Positions 30,032 through 39,611 of a stretch of DNA of 64,000 bases are shown here, in pieces. Source of the DNA: Candidatus Pelagisphaera phototrophica. GTDB lineage: Bacteria; Verrucomicrobiota; Verrucomicrobiia; Opitutales; Opitutaceae. Below the pieces are notes generated by a model that saw only the letters and a list, made by a program, of their open reading frames with translations, was not told the DNA's origin and did no database searches. Location of the stretch: contig NZ_CP076039.1 in the NCBI RefSeq assembly GCF_014529625.1, forward strand, positions 992,001 through 1,056,000. Reading direction: 5' to 3'. Within the stretch, counting starts at the first letter, position 1. Each line of letters begins with the position of its first letter. The translations under genes were made by a program, and so were the position numbers.

Positions 30032-31405
30032 CTATACATTGCTCAAACGACCCGTTGAATCGCCAAAGCGGGGGAGATCCCTGACACCCATGCGATCGGC
30101 CATACTGAGAAAGAGATTCGCGGCCGGTGTAGAACCGTTTTGATTGAAGCGCCCCGGATTGAGCGTTCCGCCCCCATGACCCGCGAGGATAACAGGCAGA
30201 TTGTCATGGGTGTGGCGATTGCCGTCCGCGTTGCCGCTTCCGTAAACAATCATAGAGTTGTGCAGCATAGATTTGCCGTCGATATCGTCTATCGAATCTA
30301 GGCGAGTCAGGAAGGATGCCAATTTTTGAACGTACCATTGATCGATTTTGGCGACCTTGGCGATCCTGTCCGCTTTGTTCTGGTGGTGCGTCAACTCGTG
30401 ATGTCCCTCAGGGATTCCGATTTCATCGTGGGAGCGGTTATCCCCATCATGGGCGAGGAGAAGGGTGGCGACTCGGGTGGAATCGGTTTGGAACGCCAGT
30501 AACGCCATCTCGAACATGATATCAATGTGTTCACCGTGACTGAATGGAATTCCGTCCGGAGTAGCGATGTCTGGATCAATGCCCACGCCAAAACGTTCCA
30601 AATTTTCGATACGAGTTTCGACTTCCCGAATACCAGTCAGATACTGGTCTAGCTTTTCTCGGTCACGATGATCGAGGTTTTTCTGCATTCGTTGGGCATC
30701 CGACATGACGAAATCAAGAATGGAACGCCGATTCATCATGCGGCGTTGCATATTTTCGGTACGCTCTCCGTGGGAACCCTCGCCGAATAGACGCTCGAAA
30801 ACCTTGCGGGGGTTCGACTCTGGAGTCATCGGATTAGTCGCGGTTTTCCAGGAAAGATTGTACTGGTAGGCGCAAGAGTAGCCCGTGTCACAAGCTCCTG
30901 AGCGTCGCGCGGGATCGCAGCTTAGCTCCAGGGAGGGGAAACGTGTCATGTGCCCGACTTCATTTGCGATCGCTTGATCGATCGATGTACCGGCTCTAAA
31001 ATCAGTAGCGCTTTTTTTGATACGAACACTGGTAAGGAATACGCTGTTGCCGCGAGCGTGGTCGCCTCCACCGTCTTTTCCCGCAGTGGCATTAAGCTGG
31101 TCCAGTCCTCCCATGACCTGTATGGAGTCGCGAATGGGCTCAAGCGGCGAGAGGGTGTCCTTAAAAGAGAAATTGGCTCCATCCCCCTGAGGCCACCAAA
31201 GATCGGGAATCGCTCCATTGGGGAAGAATACGTAAGCGGCTCTGAGGGGCGCGCCAGTACGAGTGGTGGCGAGCTGCTTTACGGGTCCGGCCGCGAGCAA
31301 GCCAGTCGGCACGATTGATTGAAGTGCGGGAAGCACTAGACTGGCCCCTATCCCTTTGAGAAAGCGGCGTCGATTGAGTGGATTGTTGAAGGCGGGCGGG
31401 TTCAT
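30032..31405 (-). CDS. DUF1552 protein, Tat-exported
   Basis: 457-residue protein of the DUF1552 family, unknown activity, characteristically paired with DUF1592 proteins in PVC bacteria and myxobacteria. Twin-arginine signal NRRRFLKGIGASLVLPALQS. Family blocks: RAAYVFFPNGAIPDLWWPQG, MGGLDQLNATAGKDGGGDHA, SLELSCDPARRSGACDTGYS, and LLAHDGDNRSHDEIGIPEGHH, ending in NLPVILAGHGGG. The upstream DUF1592 gene is separated by 3 nt, so the two are one transcription unit and probably one exported complex. Confidence 0.88.
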   Translation of the reverse strand: MNPPAFNNPLNRRRFLKGIGASLVLPALQSIVPTGLLAAGPVKQLATTRTGAPLRAAYVFFPNGAIPDLWWPQGDGANFSFKDTLSPLEPIRDSIQVMGGLDQLNATAGKDGGGDHARGNSVFLTSVRIKKSATDFRAGTSIDQAIANEVGHMTRFPSLELSCDPARRSGACDTGYSCAYQYNLSWKTATNPMTPESNPRKVFERLFGEGSHGERTENMQRRMMNRRSILDFVMSDAQRMQKNLDHRDREKLDQYLTGIREVETRIENLERFGVGIDPDIATPDGIPFSHGEHIDIMFEMALLAFQTDSTRVATLLLAHDGDNRSHDEIGIPEGHHELTHHQNKADRIAKVAKIDQWYVQKLASFLTRLDSIDDIDGKSMLHNSMIVYGSGNADGNRHTHDNLPVILAGHGGGTLNPGRFNQNGSTPAANLFLSMADRMGVRDLPRFGDSTGRLSNV

Positions 31406-31408
31406 GGG

Positions 31409-33919
31409 CTAGTTCGAGTTAACGTTTAGGTTTCGACGTTTTTGAAAGGGAGCTGAATGCACGATTGCAGCCAGCAGAGCGGAAGGGCGGCCTTCGCTTT
31501 GTTTGAGCGCTTCGACGAGTTGGTCGATGGTTGCAGTGTCGTAGTATTCCATACCTCTACCAAGGGCGTAAGTTAGCAGTTTTTCGCTGAAGCAATAATA
31601 AAAGTCTTTTATTCGCTCATTGGCAAGAATTCGCTTCATTTCCTGGATTGAGGAAAAGGACTCCCCGGTAATCAACACTCCATCGGTTTCAATGGCCTGG
31701 TTGAGCTCGGCGTCCCGCCAGATGCCCATGGCATTGAAGTTTTCCAAGGCGAGCCCGAGCGGATCCATGCGATTATGGCAGGAGCGGCAAAGCGCGTCTT
31801 CGCGGTGCAGAGCCAGCGTTTCGCGCAGGCTAATCGCTTCAATGTCTTTGCCGTTCGCGACGTCTTCCAAAGCGGGGATGTTTGGTGGCGGGGCTGCCGG
31901 GGGCGTACCCAGAATATTCTCCAAAATGAAAACGCCGCGTTTTACCGGAGAAGTGCGAGTCGGGTTGGAGGTGTAAGCTAGGATCGTACCTTGGGTCAAA
32001 ATCCCCCCGCGTGGACTGCCAGGAGCGAGGGATACCTTGCGAAACTTGGAACCTTTGACACCTTCGATAGCGTAGTGGGTGGCGAGCCGGTCGTTGAGGA
32101 AGGTGTAGTCGCTATCGAGCAATTCGGATAGGCTCCGATCTTCCCGAATAATGTGCTCGAAATAGAGTTCGGTTTCTTGGCGCATGGCCCGCTGCAAGGG
32201 ACGTTTTAGCTCGGGGCGCTCTCCACTGGAGAGGGCTCGAATCAACGCCCGTGTTCGGGTGTAAGCTTCTTTCTGCTCAGGAGTACGAAGCGCATTTGGA
32301 ATTTCCCGAAGGCGGGAGTATTCCTCCCTCGCTGCCATCGCCTCAGGGTTTGGATGGTCGCGGAGCCAGACATCCAAGGAACTGATGTTTACGGATTCAA
32401 TGTCCCGAGCGTGGAGCCACTGCCCGGAGAAGTTTTTGATGAAGGCGTCCGACCGTTTGTCAGCCATCATTCGCTTGAGTTGCGTATCCAGATTTTCTCT
32501 GAGCCTGCCTTTCCGTGCCAGCCGAAATAGCTCTTCGTCGGGCATGGAGGACCAGAGGAAGTAGGAGAGTCGGGAGGCGAGGGAGTAATCGTCAATTAGA
32601 GGATATTTACCTGGGGCGGTATTCGGGAGAACCTCTTCCTCGCGGAAAAGAAATCGGGGAGACGCGAGGACGGCGACCATCGCCTGGGAAATCCCCATCT
32701 CGTAAGTGTACCCTTTTTGAGAGGCGACTTGCTCCGATAGCCGAGTCAGTTGATCCACCGTTTCTTCGTCGACGGGTCGGCGATAGGCACGAGACGCGAA
32801 GTCGCTTAGCAAATTACGTGTGTATTTGGTTCGCAAGGATTCGTCGTGGGGGACTTCCCCTGGGAAAAAACGATCATAATTTTCTGGTTGTATCCAGTGT
32901 TCGCGTGCGAAGGGACCACGTACGGTCAGCTTTTCAATTCGCATCTTGAGGCGTTTGATCTTTTCCAAACCGAATGTGAGAGGCTCTACCTCGAATTCGA
33001 AACGTTTATCTCCCGGTTTCCAGTCGTGTTCGAACGTGTACTCGAAAGTCTTTCCAGAGATATATTCAAATTCCTGTTCGATCTTCGTTTCGCCGTCGAT
33101 TTTGAAAACGAGCCGACAGCGATTGTAGTCAAAGCCGCTGAAGCTCGAAAAACTGACGGGCTTAAGGCTCAGAACGACCTGGTATTTCCCTGGTGTCTTG
33201 ATTGCGTAGCTCGCGGTGCGGTTGGAAGGGGAATAGAAGGAGAGCTGGAGGTCGTCATTCGACGCGTCGTCTTCGATGGTGGGATGGCTAAAGAGATCAA
33301 CCAGGGCTTCGTCTGCCAGGACGTGTTCGGGCAATATTCTGGGCGTGGTCGGTACGGCCTTGCTGATGATTTGATTGGCGGCATCGAGGTACTTCTCGAT
33401 TAGCATGGGGGAAAGCGTTAAAATATCCCCGATGTTGTCGAATCCCTCACCAGAGTCATCTGCCGGAAACGCGTCCGCCGCGACAAATTCCACTCCAATC
33501 AGATCGCGGATGGTGTTCTGGTACTCGTTTCGATTAAGGCGCTGGACTGTTAGCTTTCCTGGATCAGGATTCTCAAGGTCCAGCGCGAAGGGGCCGGTTT
33601 TGATCCAGGTCAGCAAGCGATTTCTTTCCTCTACGGAGGGCTGGAATTCCTCTTGGGGCGGCATAATGTGGGCTCGGGCATTTTTTAGAACGCGAAGCCA
33701 AAGTTCGTGGTCTTGAATCGTCTCTGAAGAGAATTCGTCCAAAGTGACCCCTCCCTTGCTCGTCCCAAAACCATGGCAGTCATAGCAATAGCTATCTAGG
33801 ATTGGTTCCGCTTCGCTCTGGAAGGACTTAAATAATCGATCGCCATCGCCTGCGCTAAGTGGCTGGTTAACAAGAGCTAATCCCCAAAATAGACAGAATT
33901 TGGAAACGTGGAAATGCAT
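31409..33919 (-). CDS. PSCyt1-DUF1587-DUF1595-DUF1592-DUF1588-DUF1585 protein
   Basis: 836-residue exported multidomain protein with a cytochrome c-like domain. N-terminal signal (FCLFWGLALVNQPLSAGDG); haem motif CYDCHG; DUF1587 (VQRLNRNEYQNTIRDLIGVE); a mid carbohydrate-binding-like region (FSGFDYNRCRLVFKIDGETK); DUF1592 (YSLASRLSYFLWSSMPDEELF); DUF1588 (GGILTQGTILAYTSNPTRTS) with CRSCHNRMDPLGLALENF, a second CxxCH; and DUF1585 (KLLTYALGRGMEYYD). Function unknown; two haem motifs suggest redox activity. First gene of a two-gene unit with DUF1552. Confidence 0.88.
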   Translation of the reverse strand: MHFHVSKFCLFWGLALVNQPLSAGDGDRLFKSFQSEAEPILDSYCYDCHGFGTSKGGVTLDEFSSETIQDHELWLRVLKNARAHIMPPQEEFQPSVEERNRLLTWIKTGPFALDLENPDPGKLTVQRLNRNEYQNTIRDLIGVEFVAADAFPADDSGEGFDNIGDILTLSPMLIEKYLDAANQIISKAVPTTPRILPEHVLADEALVDLFSHPTIEDDASNDDLQLSFYSPSNRTASYAIKTPGKYQVVLSLKPVSFSSFSGFDYNRCRLVFKIDGETKIEQEFEYISGKTFEYTFEHDWKPGDKRFEFEVEPLTFGLEKIKRLKMRIEKLTVRGPFAREHWIQPENYDRFFPGEVPHDESLRTKYTRNLLSDFASRAYRRPVDEETVDQLTRLSEQVASQKGYTYEMGISQAMVAVLASPRFLFREEEVLPNTAPGKYPLIDDYSLASRLSYFLWSSMPDEELFRLARKGRLRENLDTQLKRMMADKRSDAFIKNFSGQWLHARDIESVNISSLDVWLRDHPNPEAMAAREEYSRLREIPNALRTPEQKEAYTRTRALIRALSSGERPELKRPLQRAMRQETELYFEHIIREDRSLSELLDSDYTFLNDRLATHYAIEGVKGSKFRKVSLAPGSPRGGILTQGTILAYTSNPTRTSPVKRGVFILENILGTPPAAPPPNIPALEDVANGKDIEAISLRETLALHREDALCRSCHNRMDPLGLALENFNAMGIWRDAELNQAIETDGVLITGESFSSIQEMKRILANERIKDFYYCFSEKLLTYALGRGMEYYDTATIDQLVEALKQSEGRPSALLAAIVHSAPFQKRRNLNVNSN

Positions 33920-34034
33920 ACGAGTTAAAGCTAGATATAAGCGGCGAATTTAGCAATGATTACCGGAAAGACTCCCTTGATGGACTCCTCGAGAATCAAT
34001 ATGCAAGTTCATTGGCGGATTCCGCTGCGTCTAT

Positions 34035-34514
34035 TTGACGGTACTTGATTTGGGGCCCGGCTTGCTGGGTTACTATGGGCAGGAGCTGATTAAGACGCCG
34101 CACATCGACCAGCTGGCTCAGCAGGGGATCAAATTTAACAATTATTACGGTGGTGTCTTTTGTGCCCCAGCGAAATGGACCTTGCTCACCGGTCTTCACG
34201 ATGGGCGCATGGGCGGGTGGAAGCACAACCAGGCAGGTTTGCCGAGTCGTCGGGATCGGGGAGAAATCGCGGAGGCTGAGCACGACTATATTGTCGTCAA
34301 CAACCTGTTCGACCGGATGGGGAGTAGTGCTTTGATAGCCCAGGACGGGTGGAAGCTCATAGAGATCGATCGAAAGAAAAACCATTTCCAGCTCTACAAC
34401 ATCCTTGACGACATCGAAGAGCGAATCGAGCTTTCCTCTCAGTATCCAGAAATCACTTCTCGTTTGAAAGAAGCTCTCTATTGGGAGCTAGATTCGGCTC
34501 GTCCCGATTTGTAA
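34035..34514 (+). pseudogene. sulfatase remnant with internal deletion and altered active site
   Basis: The translation joins two ends of a sulfatase. An N-terminal piece (LLGYYGQELIKTPHIDQLAQ, then FCAPAKWTLLTGLHDG) is followed after about 25 residues by the C-terminal block AQDGWKLIEIDRKKNHFQLY. The middle 300 or so residues are missing. The maturation motif is Cys-Ala-Pro-Ala-Lys instead of C-x-P-S-R, so no formylglycine could form. The N-terminal DD strand is also lost upstream. Clear pseudogene. Confidence 0.8.
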
Positions 34515-34746
34515 TCAGATTCTCACAGAAGCAGTGTCTTCCATTTCGAATCACCGCTTCGGAAGTAGCTTAATTTAGGCGAATATCCAAACAACCTGGT
34601 GGGAGCTTCCAATTGGATGCGGCATGGACATGAGGCTTCGCACGACGAAGCCCAGTCAAGGTCGTGTGAACTCGATAAGAGGTTTTCTCACCGCTGCTTC
34701 GACTATTTGTTTTGAAATGGCCTAGTCAATGAGATAGGCGATTTGA

Positions 34747-36303
34747 ATGTTAAAGTGTGCGATTTTAGTATTGATCTGCCAATTGGCGGTATACGCGAAG
34801 GCGGAACAGCGCAACTTCGTGTTTTTCCTCGTGGATGATCTCGGTTTTGGAGACTTGGGGTACAATGGCAGTGAGTTTTATGAAACGCCGCACATTGACG
34901 CCTTAGCCGCTTCTGGGATGCGATTCGATAATGGATACGCGGCCTGCCAGGTATGCAGTCCTTCTCGAGCCAGTATTATGACAGGCAAGGCCCCGCCCCG
35001 ACATGGCATTACTGATTGGATTGGAGCGAAAACGGGGATGGATTGGCAACGGGATGACCTTGTACTGCCAGCGGAGTATGTCTGGAACCTTCCTCATGAG
35101 GACATTACCGTTGCTGAGGCCCTCAGGGATGGGGGCTACACGACGTTTTACGCCGGGAAGTGGCATATCGGTACTAAGGGATCGTGGCCTGAGGATCACG
35201 GCTTCATGATCAACAAAGGAGGCTGGGACAAGGGCTCCCCAATGGGTGGCTATTTCGCTCCATGGGACAATCCGAGATTGGAAAGCGGCCCTGATGGAGA
35301 GCTCCTCACGCTGCGTTTGGCCAATGAAACTGCGTCATTTATTGAGTCGAGTCAGGACGAGCCGTTTTTAGCCTATCTCTCTTTCTATACTGTCCACGGA
35401 CCCATCCAAACGACGGAAGCGCTCCGCAACAAGTACGTCGAAAAGGCGGAAAAAATGGGCCTTACCGGAAACGATACTCGCTTTAAGTTCGATCGTCGGC
35501 TTCCCGTGCGTCAGGTACAGGACAATCCGATTTATGCGGGGATGATGGAATCGCTTGATACGGCAGTGGGTATTGTGATGGCGAAGTTGAAGGAGACGGG
35601 GCTTGATAAGAATACGGTCGTCATTTTCACCTCCGATAATGGGGGAGTAACAACGGGTGACGCCTATTCAACGAGCCTTTTGCCCTTTCGCGGGGGCAAA
35701 GGAAGGCAATGGGAAGGAGGTATTCGCGAACCTTATATTATTCATGTTCCGGGTCTGACAAAGCCGGGTACCTCCTCCGATGTACTTGCCATTGGGATGG
35801 ACTTCTATCCCACTATCTTGGAGTTAGCCGGTTTGCCGCTGAGGCCCGAGCAACACGTGGATGGGGTGAGCTTGGTCCCTGTGTTGAGCGGAAAGAACAT
35901 TCCCGAGCGGGCTCTCTATTGGCATTATCCGCATTACGGAAACCAGGGAGGGGAGCCGTCATCGATCATTCGTTCGAAAGAGTGGAAGCTAATCTACTAT
36001 CATGAAGATGGCCGGGTTGAGCTGTATAATCTCATAAATGATATGGGCGAGGTCAATAATGTCGCCGCCGCGTACCCAGAAAAAGTCAGCGAAATGCAAA
36101 AACGACTCAATCATTGGTTGGCGGATACGGGAGCGAAATTTCCCGCCCGTGATCCTCGTTACAGTCAGGAGCGGTTCGACCAGAAGATCGAGAATACCCG
36201 AACAGCAAAGATGGAGGCGCTCGAAAAGCAGCATGCTGAGTTTCTCGATCCTGAATGGGAGCCTGCAGGCAATGCTCGGTGGTGGGGCAGTGCAGAGGAT
36301 TAG
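34747..36303 (+). CDS. secreted arylsulfatase A-like sulfatase
   Basis: Type I sulfatase (518 residues). Signal peptide LKCAILVLICQLAVYAKAE; QRNFVFFLVDDLGFGDLGYN; signature Cys70-Ser-Pro-Ser-Arg (CSPSRASIMTGKAPPRHGIT); FYAGKWHIGTKGSWPEDHGF; IFTSDNGGVTTGDAYSTSLLP and LPFRGGKGRQWEGGIREPYI. The last two are typical of the large arylsulfatase-A-like subfamilies. The C-terminus extends beyond the core with a Lys/Glu-rich tail. It stands alone after the sulfatase remnant. Confidence 0.88.
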   Translation: MLKCAILVLICQLAVYAKAEQRNFVFFLVDDLGFGDLGYNGSEFYETPHIDALAASGMRFDNGYAACQVCSPSRASIMTGKAPPRHGITDWIGAKTGMDWQRDDLVLPAEYVWNLPHEDITVAEALRDGGYTTFYAGKWHIGTKGSWPEDHGFMINKGGWDKGSPMGGYFAPWDNPRLESGPDGELLTLRLANETASFIESSQDEPFLAYLSFYTVHGPIQTTEALRNKYVEKAEKMGLTGNDTRFKFDRRLPVRQVQDNPIYAGMMESLDTAVGIVMAKLKETGLDKNTVVIFTSDNGGVTTGDAYSTSLLPFRGGKGRQWEGGIREPYIIHVPGLTKPGTSSDVLAIGMDFYPTILELAGLPLRPEQHVDGVSLVPVLSGKNIPERALYWHYPHYGNQGGEPSSIIRSKEWKLIYYHEDGRVELYNLINDMGEVNNVAAAYPEKVSEMQKRLNHWLADTGAKFPARDPRYSQERFDQKIENTRTAKMEALEKQHAEFLDPEWEPAGNARWWGSAED

Positions 36304-36375
36304 GACTCGTAAGCGATCCGTTTAAACGCGGAAGACCGATATTTTGTATTCAGAAAAAAGATACGAAAGTTCAAT

Positions 36376-36404
36376 GAACGTCTTATTCGAATTATTAGAC
36401 GTTC
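36376..36404. repeat. 8-bp inverted repeat downstream of sulfatase
   Basis: GAACGTCT (36376-36383) and AGACGTTC (36397-36404) with a 13-nt AT-rich loop. It may be a terminator without a strong U-tract, or a dyad operator. It lies between the sulfatase and a short hypothetical ORF. Confidence 0.4.
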
Positions 36405-36419
36405 TCGAATAAAGATTGC

Positions 36420-36629
36420 ATGAGAAAATGTTTGTTTAGCTTACCCTTCGCCGCCCCAGCGGCCACCTTCGCTTTCATGTACCTTAATATGGGCGAACAC
36501 ATGAGCGAATCTGGAGGTACCCCACTAAACCCAGACGATGAAGAGAGTCTAAACAAACGCGCTGATGGAACCTGCTGGGAGCCGATCTTTCGCACCCATT
36601 TCTGGCTAGATAAGCGACTGGCCAATTGA
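36420..36629 (+). CDS. short hypothetical protein
   Basis: This 69-residue ORF begins with a hydrophobic N-terminus (LFSLPFAAPAATFAFMYLNM) and continues with an acidic, polar stretch. No family is recognised. It converges with the cdaA-like gene, leaving 8 bp between stops. It may be a spurious ORF. Confidence 0.25.
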   Translation: MRKCLFSLPFAAPAATFAFMYLNMGEHMSESGGTPLNPDDEESLNKRADGTCWEPIFRTHFWLDKRLAN

Positions 36630-36637
36630 AAAATGCA

Positions 36638-37840
36638 CTAGTTGTCGGGTTTTGGAGTTTCCTTTTCCGCTTCGCCAACGACGATCTCGACCAAGTTGGG
36701 TTCGATGGTTTCCAGTACTAGATTTTTGGGAAAAGACATCTGGCCCAGTCCCAGCCGCACTCTTTGGGGGCCTTTTTCGGGTTTCAAAGGTACACTGATT
36801 TCGATCTGGTTCTGTCGGATGAAGTAGAATGAGCGGCGTACGCCGCGAAAGGTAACGTCGACGTCCTGAGGGAGTACTGCGTCAACCTCGAGCCCAGCAG
36901 GTAGATCACTGTATTCAATTGGTATGGACAAGGTTCGATAGGCGGTTTTTGAACCATTGACGAGAACGAACCAAAGGGCGACTGAAAGGGAAAGAGCGAT
37001 TAGCTTGTCACGCCAATTCTTCTGAAAGGGGTGCTCCCATTCCTTCGGATCGTTCTTAGGGTTGATGTCCCGATAGAATTCCTCGAGAATCTGTGCCAAC
37101 TGCTCGGGTTTGTGAATCTCGGTAAGTTCCCCGTTCCGAGTTATGGAAATGGTGCCTCTTTCTTCTGATACTACGACACACAAGGCATCGCATAGTTCAG
37201 TCAGTCCCAGTGCCGCTGCGTGGCGTGTGCCTCGGTTGCCAAGCTTTTTCATATTCTTGGAAAGGGGTAGTTGCACCGAGAATTTTGAGATTAGATTTTC
37301 TTTCACCACCACAGCCCCATCGTGCCCGATAGAATGGGAGTCAAATAGGCTTTTTAAGAGAGCCTCGCTCAACCTGCCACCGCACTCTTGGCCGCCTTCA
37401 AGGTGACGAACCATCATGTCGTTGCCACGAATTACGACCAGGGCGCCGGTTCGGTCTCTGGCTAGATCGGTCAAAGTGCGAACGAGTATTTCGACTTCCT
37501 CCCGTGTGAGGCGAACCATCTCTTTTCTGAGGATTCTTCGATTGAGACTCCAAACCGCAATTCGCTCGAAGAAGTATCGTAGCTCCCCTTGAAAAATGAC
37601 GACGAGGGCGATTAGGATAACCGCAAAGAATTGCTCAAATATAGCTGCCGTTAGATTGAGACTGAACTGGCGGGCTAAAAGATAGACGCCTGCCACGATC
37701 AGTATACCTGTCAGGACGAATGCGGCTCGCGTGCGCTTGGACCATACCAACAAGGTGTAAATCAGCAGCGTCATGAAAATGATATCGAGAAAACCGGAAA
37801 AACCGATTTCTTTAAATGGAAGTAGAAGACTTTGTAGCAT
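36638..37840 (-). CDS. cdaA: CdaA-type diadenylate cyclase fused to a YbbR domain
   Basis: Membrane enzyme making c-di-AMP from two ATP. Three N-terminal helices (about 15-33, 38-55, 68-85) precede the DAC domain (about 95-245), with HDGAVVV (Asp174-Gly-Ala) and GTRHAAALGLTE (204-215), the two nucleotide-binding motifs. The usual CdaA motif is GTRHRAALG, and here the second Arg is Ala. A fourth hydrophobic segment (about 278-295) leads to a C-terminal YbbR-like domain (about 298-390: TLSIPIEYSDLPAGLEV, VDVTFRGVRRSFYFI). In Firmicutes CdaA and the YbbR regulator CdaR are separate proteins; here they are one chain of 400 residues. Upstream is a decaying gene, not folP or glmM. Confidence 0.85.
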   Translation of the reverse strand: MLQSLLLPFKEIGFSGFLDIIFMTLLIYTLLVWSKRTRAAFVLTGILIVAGVYLLARQFSLNLTAAIFEQFFAVILIALVVIFQGELRYFFERIAVWSLNRRILRKEMVRLTREEVEILVRTLTDLARDRTGALVVIRGNDMMVRHLEGGQECGGRLSEALLKSLFDSHSIGHDGAVVVKENLISKFSVQLPLSKNMKKLGNRGTRHAAALGLTELCDALCVVVSEERGTISITRNGELTEIHKPEQLAQILEEFYRDINPKNDPKEWEHPFQKNWRDKLIALSLSVALWFVLVNGSKTAYRTLSIPIEYSDLPAGLEVDAVLPQDVDVTFRGVRRSFYFIRQNQIEISVPLKPEKGPQRVRLGLGQMSFPKNLVLETIEPNLVEIVVGEAEKETPKPDN

Positions 37841-37846
37841 GGAAAT

Positions 37847-38317
37847 TTAAGTTTTGGATACAGCTTGTCTAAATGGGTAGTAGTTGGCCTCCCTTGCCGA
37901 AACGCGTAGTCGTTTGCAGGGCCGCTTTATCAAGGTTTCTTCGGCATTTTCCCATTCTCCGGGTGAAGCGTTTTCTCCCACTTCAAAACTGCCTCCTACT
38001 ATGACGCTGTGCTCTCCTGTCTCGCCACGATTTTCAAAAATGTTGCACAGAATATTTCCCGCATTTGTTACGGTTCGGTCGAGTCTGAGTGGAACATTAA
38101 GCCTTCCCATGAATCTTCGCTTGCAGAGCGACCTCCGCCTGCGGCGGTAAGTTAGGAGAACGTCAGCAACCTGAGAGACAAGATCAGGATTTTTCAATTC
38201 GTCGAGATGAGCGGAGATAAGACCTTTGTTGGCAATCGCTTTTTGAAGTCCTGCTCGAAGAGCTGTAAAAAACGGTCGTGACCTGAATGGGTTTTGAATA
38301 TGAGCCAGGGCTTTCAT
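37847..38317 (-). pseudogene. probable decayed fragment, weakly M28-peptidase-like
   Basis: The open frame of 156 residues ends 6 nt before cdaA. The C-terminal half reads NILCNIFENRGETGEHSVIV then GGSFEVGENA, which resembles the substrate-strand region of M28 aminopeptidases (N-x-x-x-x-x-G-x-x-x-x-x-VVVGGHFD), but the metal-ligand His-Asp is absent (GGSFEV). The N-terminal half is Arg-rich and unlike a globular domain. The ATG overlaps the stop of the next upstream fragment (ATGA). It is more likely a degenerate gene than a functional one. Confidence 0.4.
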
Positions 38318-38642
38318 GTCGAATTGGGGATCAATTTGAGATAGGCTTGGATGATCTCGGGCCGATTGGCTCGATAGAGGTTCATGTTATTGGAAATAAT
38401 GATGTAGGCTAGTGCCTTAGCCAAGGCGGTAGGAATTTCTAGGTTTAACTGGAGCAGCACTTTGGCGACGATCACTACGTACTGGGCGATAGGTTTGGTC
38501 TTGGAATGATGCTGATTGGTTATAAGAGTCGCCCGCCGGTCTCCCGGAAAGGAATTGTTTTCAATGGCGGGAGTAGCTGATAAAACAATCCGGCAGCCAC
38601 GCTGTTTTTGATAAAAGCACGTCGTTCAATTTTATTCTTCAT
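38314..38642 (-). pseudogene. frameshifted Tat-signal protein
   Basis: From the ATG at 38642 the frame reads MKNKIERRAFIKNSVAAGLF, a typical Tat signal, and continues to about GGR. There the frame must shift to recover a coherent second part (THE run QYVVIVAKVLLQLNLEIP and NNMNLYRANRPEIIQAYLKL), which ends at the TGA at 38314-38316. The family is not recognised. The frameshift lies near 38535. Confidence 0.45.
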
Positions 38643-38860
38643 GGGGCGAAGTGAGCTGATTCGATTTGCGTTTCTGCGGCAAAGCAAAAATCATCCTTTT
38701 GGGTTAATAGATCGGATCTCTCGATCGCCCGCCACCGTAACATGGCCATCTGCTCTTTCTGAGTATCTCGGAGCAACCCAATATAATTCGCTTTCGAAAA
38801 TCTGGTAGAGTACAGAAAATCTTTTCGTATCGAATAAAAGGATGCGTCTTATGTCATTTT

Positions 38861-39088
38861 TTAAAATTTCGTTTCGGAATGACTGACGAGTTTGGTTTCG
38901 GAGAGGTTGAAAACGAAGTACAAGTCCCCTTTCTCCATCTCTTTGGGATAGATCACGTAAAATTGACCTATCGCCATCAGGGTCGCGATTTTGTATGACT
39001 TGATGTTCATGGACGCGTGGTGCACGAGATCATAGCATAGTCTTTCCCTGTAGTCGGAAACAGCTAAACCGCATAGCTTAGTCCGGGT
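38861..39088 (-). pseudogene. unidentified C-terminal gene fragment
   Basis: About 70 codons of protein-like sequence ([38 protein letters not shown]) end at a TAA at 38861-38863. Upstream the frame closes immediately at a TGA. No family is recognised. It lies within a 1-kb stretch without intact genes and is probably the end of a lost gene. Confidence 0.35.
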
Positions 39089-39214
39089 TCACCGATCCGA
39101 TGCTTCTCTTACCTGATTTTTTGTTAAATGACAGTAAGTCAACTATTGACCAAATAATGGGTCGAAAATTACGGGGACTGTTTCAGCGTACAGGGATCAA
39201 GAGAGGAATAGAGC

Positions 39215-39352
39215 CCGGCCATTACCGAGTACTTCCCGAACTATGGTGAGACCAATACGAAGGATTTAAAAAAGTATGGGGTAACGACCACCGATAAGTT
39301 GCAGGAGGATTACGAGCGTATGTGGAAATATGTGGGGTCGCATTTCGAATGA
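39215..39352 (+). pseudogene. unidentified C-terminal gene fragment
   Basis: Forty-five codons of coherent sequence (PAITEYFPNYGETNTKDLKK, then QEDYERMWKYVGSHFE) end at a TGA. A different frame just upstream (KLRGLFQRTGIKRGIEPG) may be the preceding part after a frameshift. The style resembles the C-terminal helix of sugar-phosphate isomerase-like enzymes, but I cannot assign it. The rest of 38643-39611 holds nothing I recognise. Confidence 0.35.
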
Positions 39353-39611
39353 TGTGCGTTAGTGTAATGGTAGAATTAGCCGGGATTCAGGCTTTGGAAG
39401 TCATGGATTCCGATTCATTAATTAATTTGGTAGTGGGCGATCTCCGAGCATCACATTCTATCTCTATCTTTGGGCGTTCGGAGATTGCCCGGTGCCTTTG
39501 AGAATTATGATTTTAAGACAGTGACATGAACTGCGATTTACGCCGTAATGGGAATCGTTCGATGCTACTTTTCGAATTTCACAACGAGTTAAGACCAAAG
39601 CCAGTTTATCA

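Noticed and set aside
32515-33403. Long plus-strand frames opposite the DUF1592 gene
   Set aside because: Arg-rich, low-complexity composition typical of antisense frames; the minus-strand product has clear domains throughout.
39358-39430. tRNA-like stretch containing GTGTAATGGTAGAAT
   Set aside because: The D-arm resembles tRNA-Gly or tRNA-Gln, but the anticodon stem has an 8-nt loop, no GGTTCRAATCC T-arm follows, and the acceptor ends do not pair. At best a tRNA pseudogene; more likely chance.
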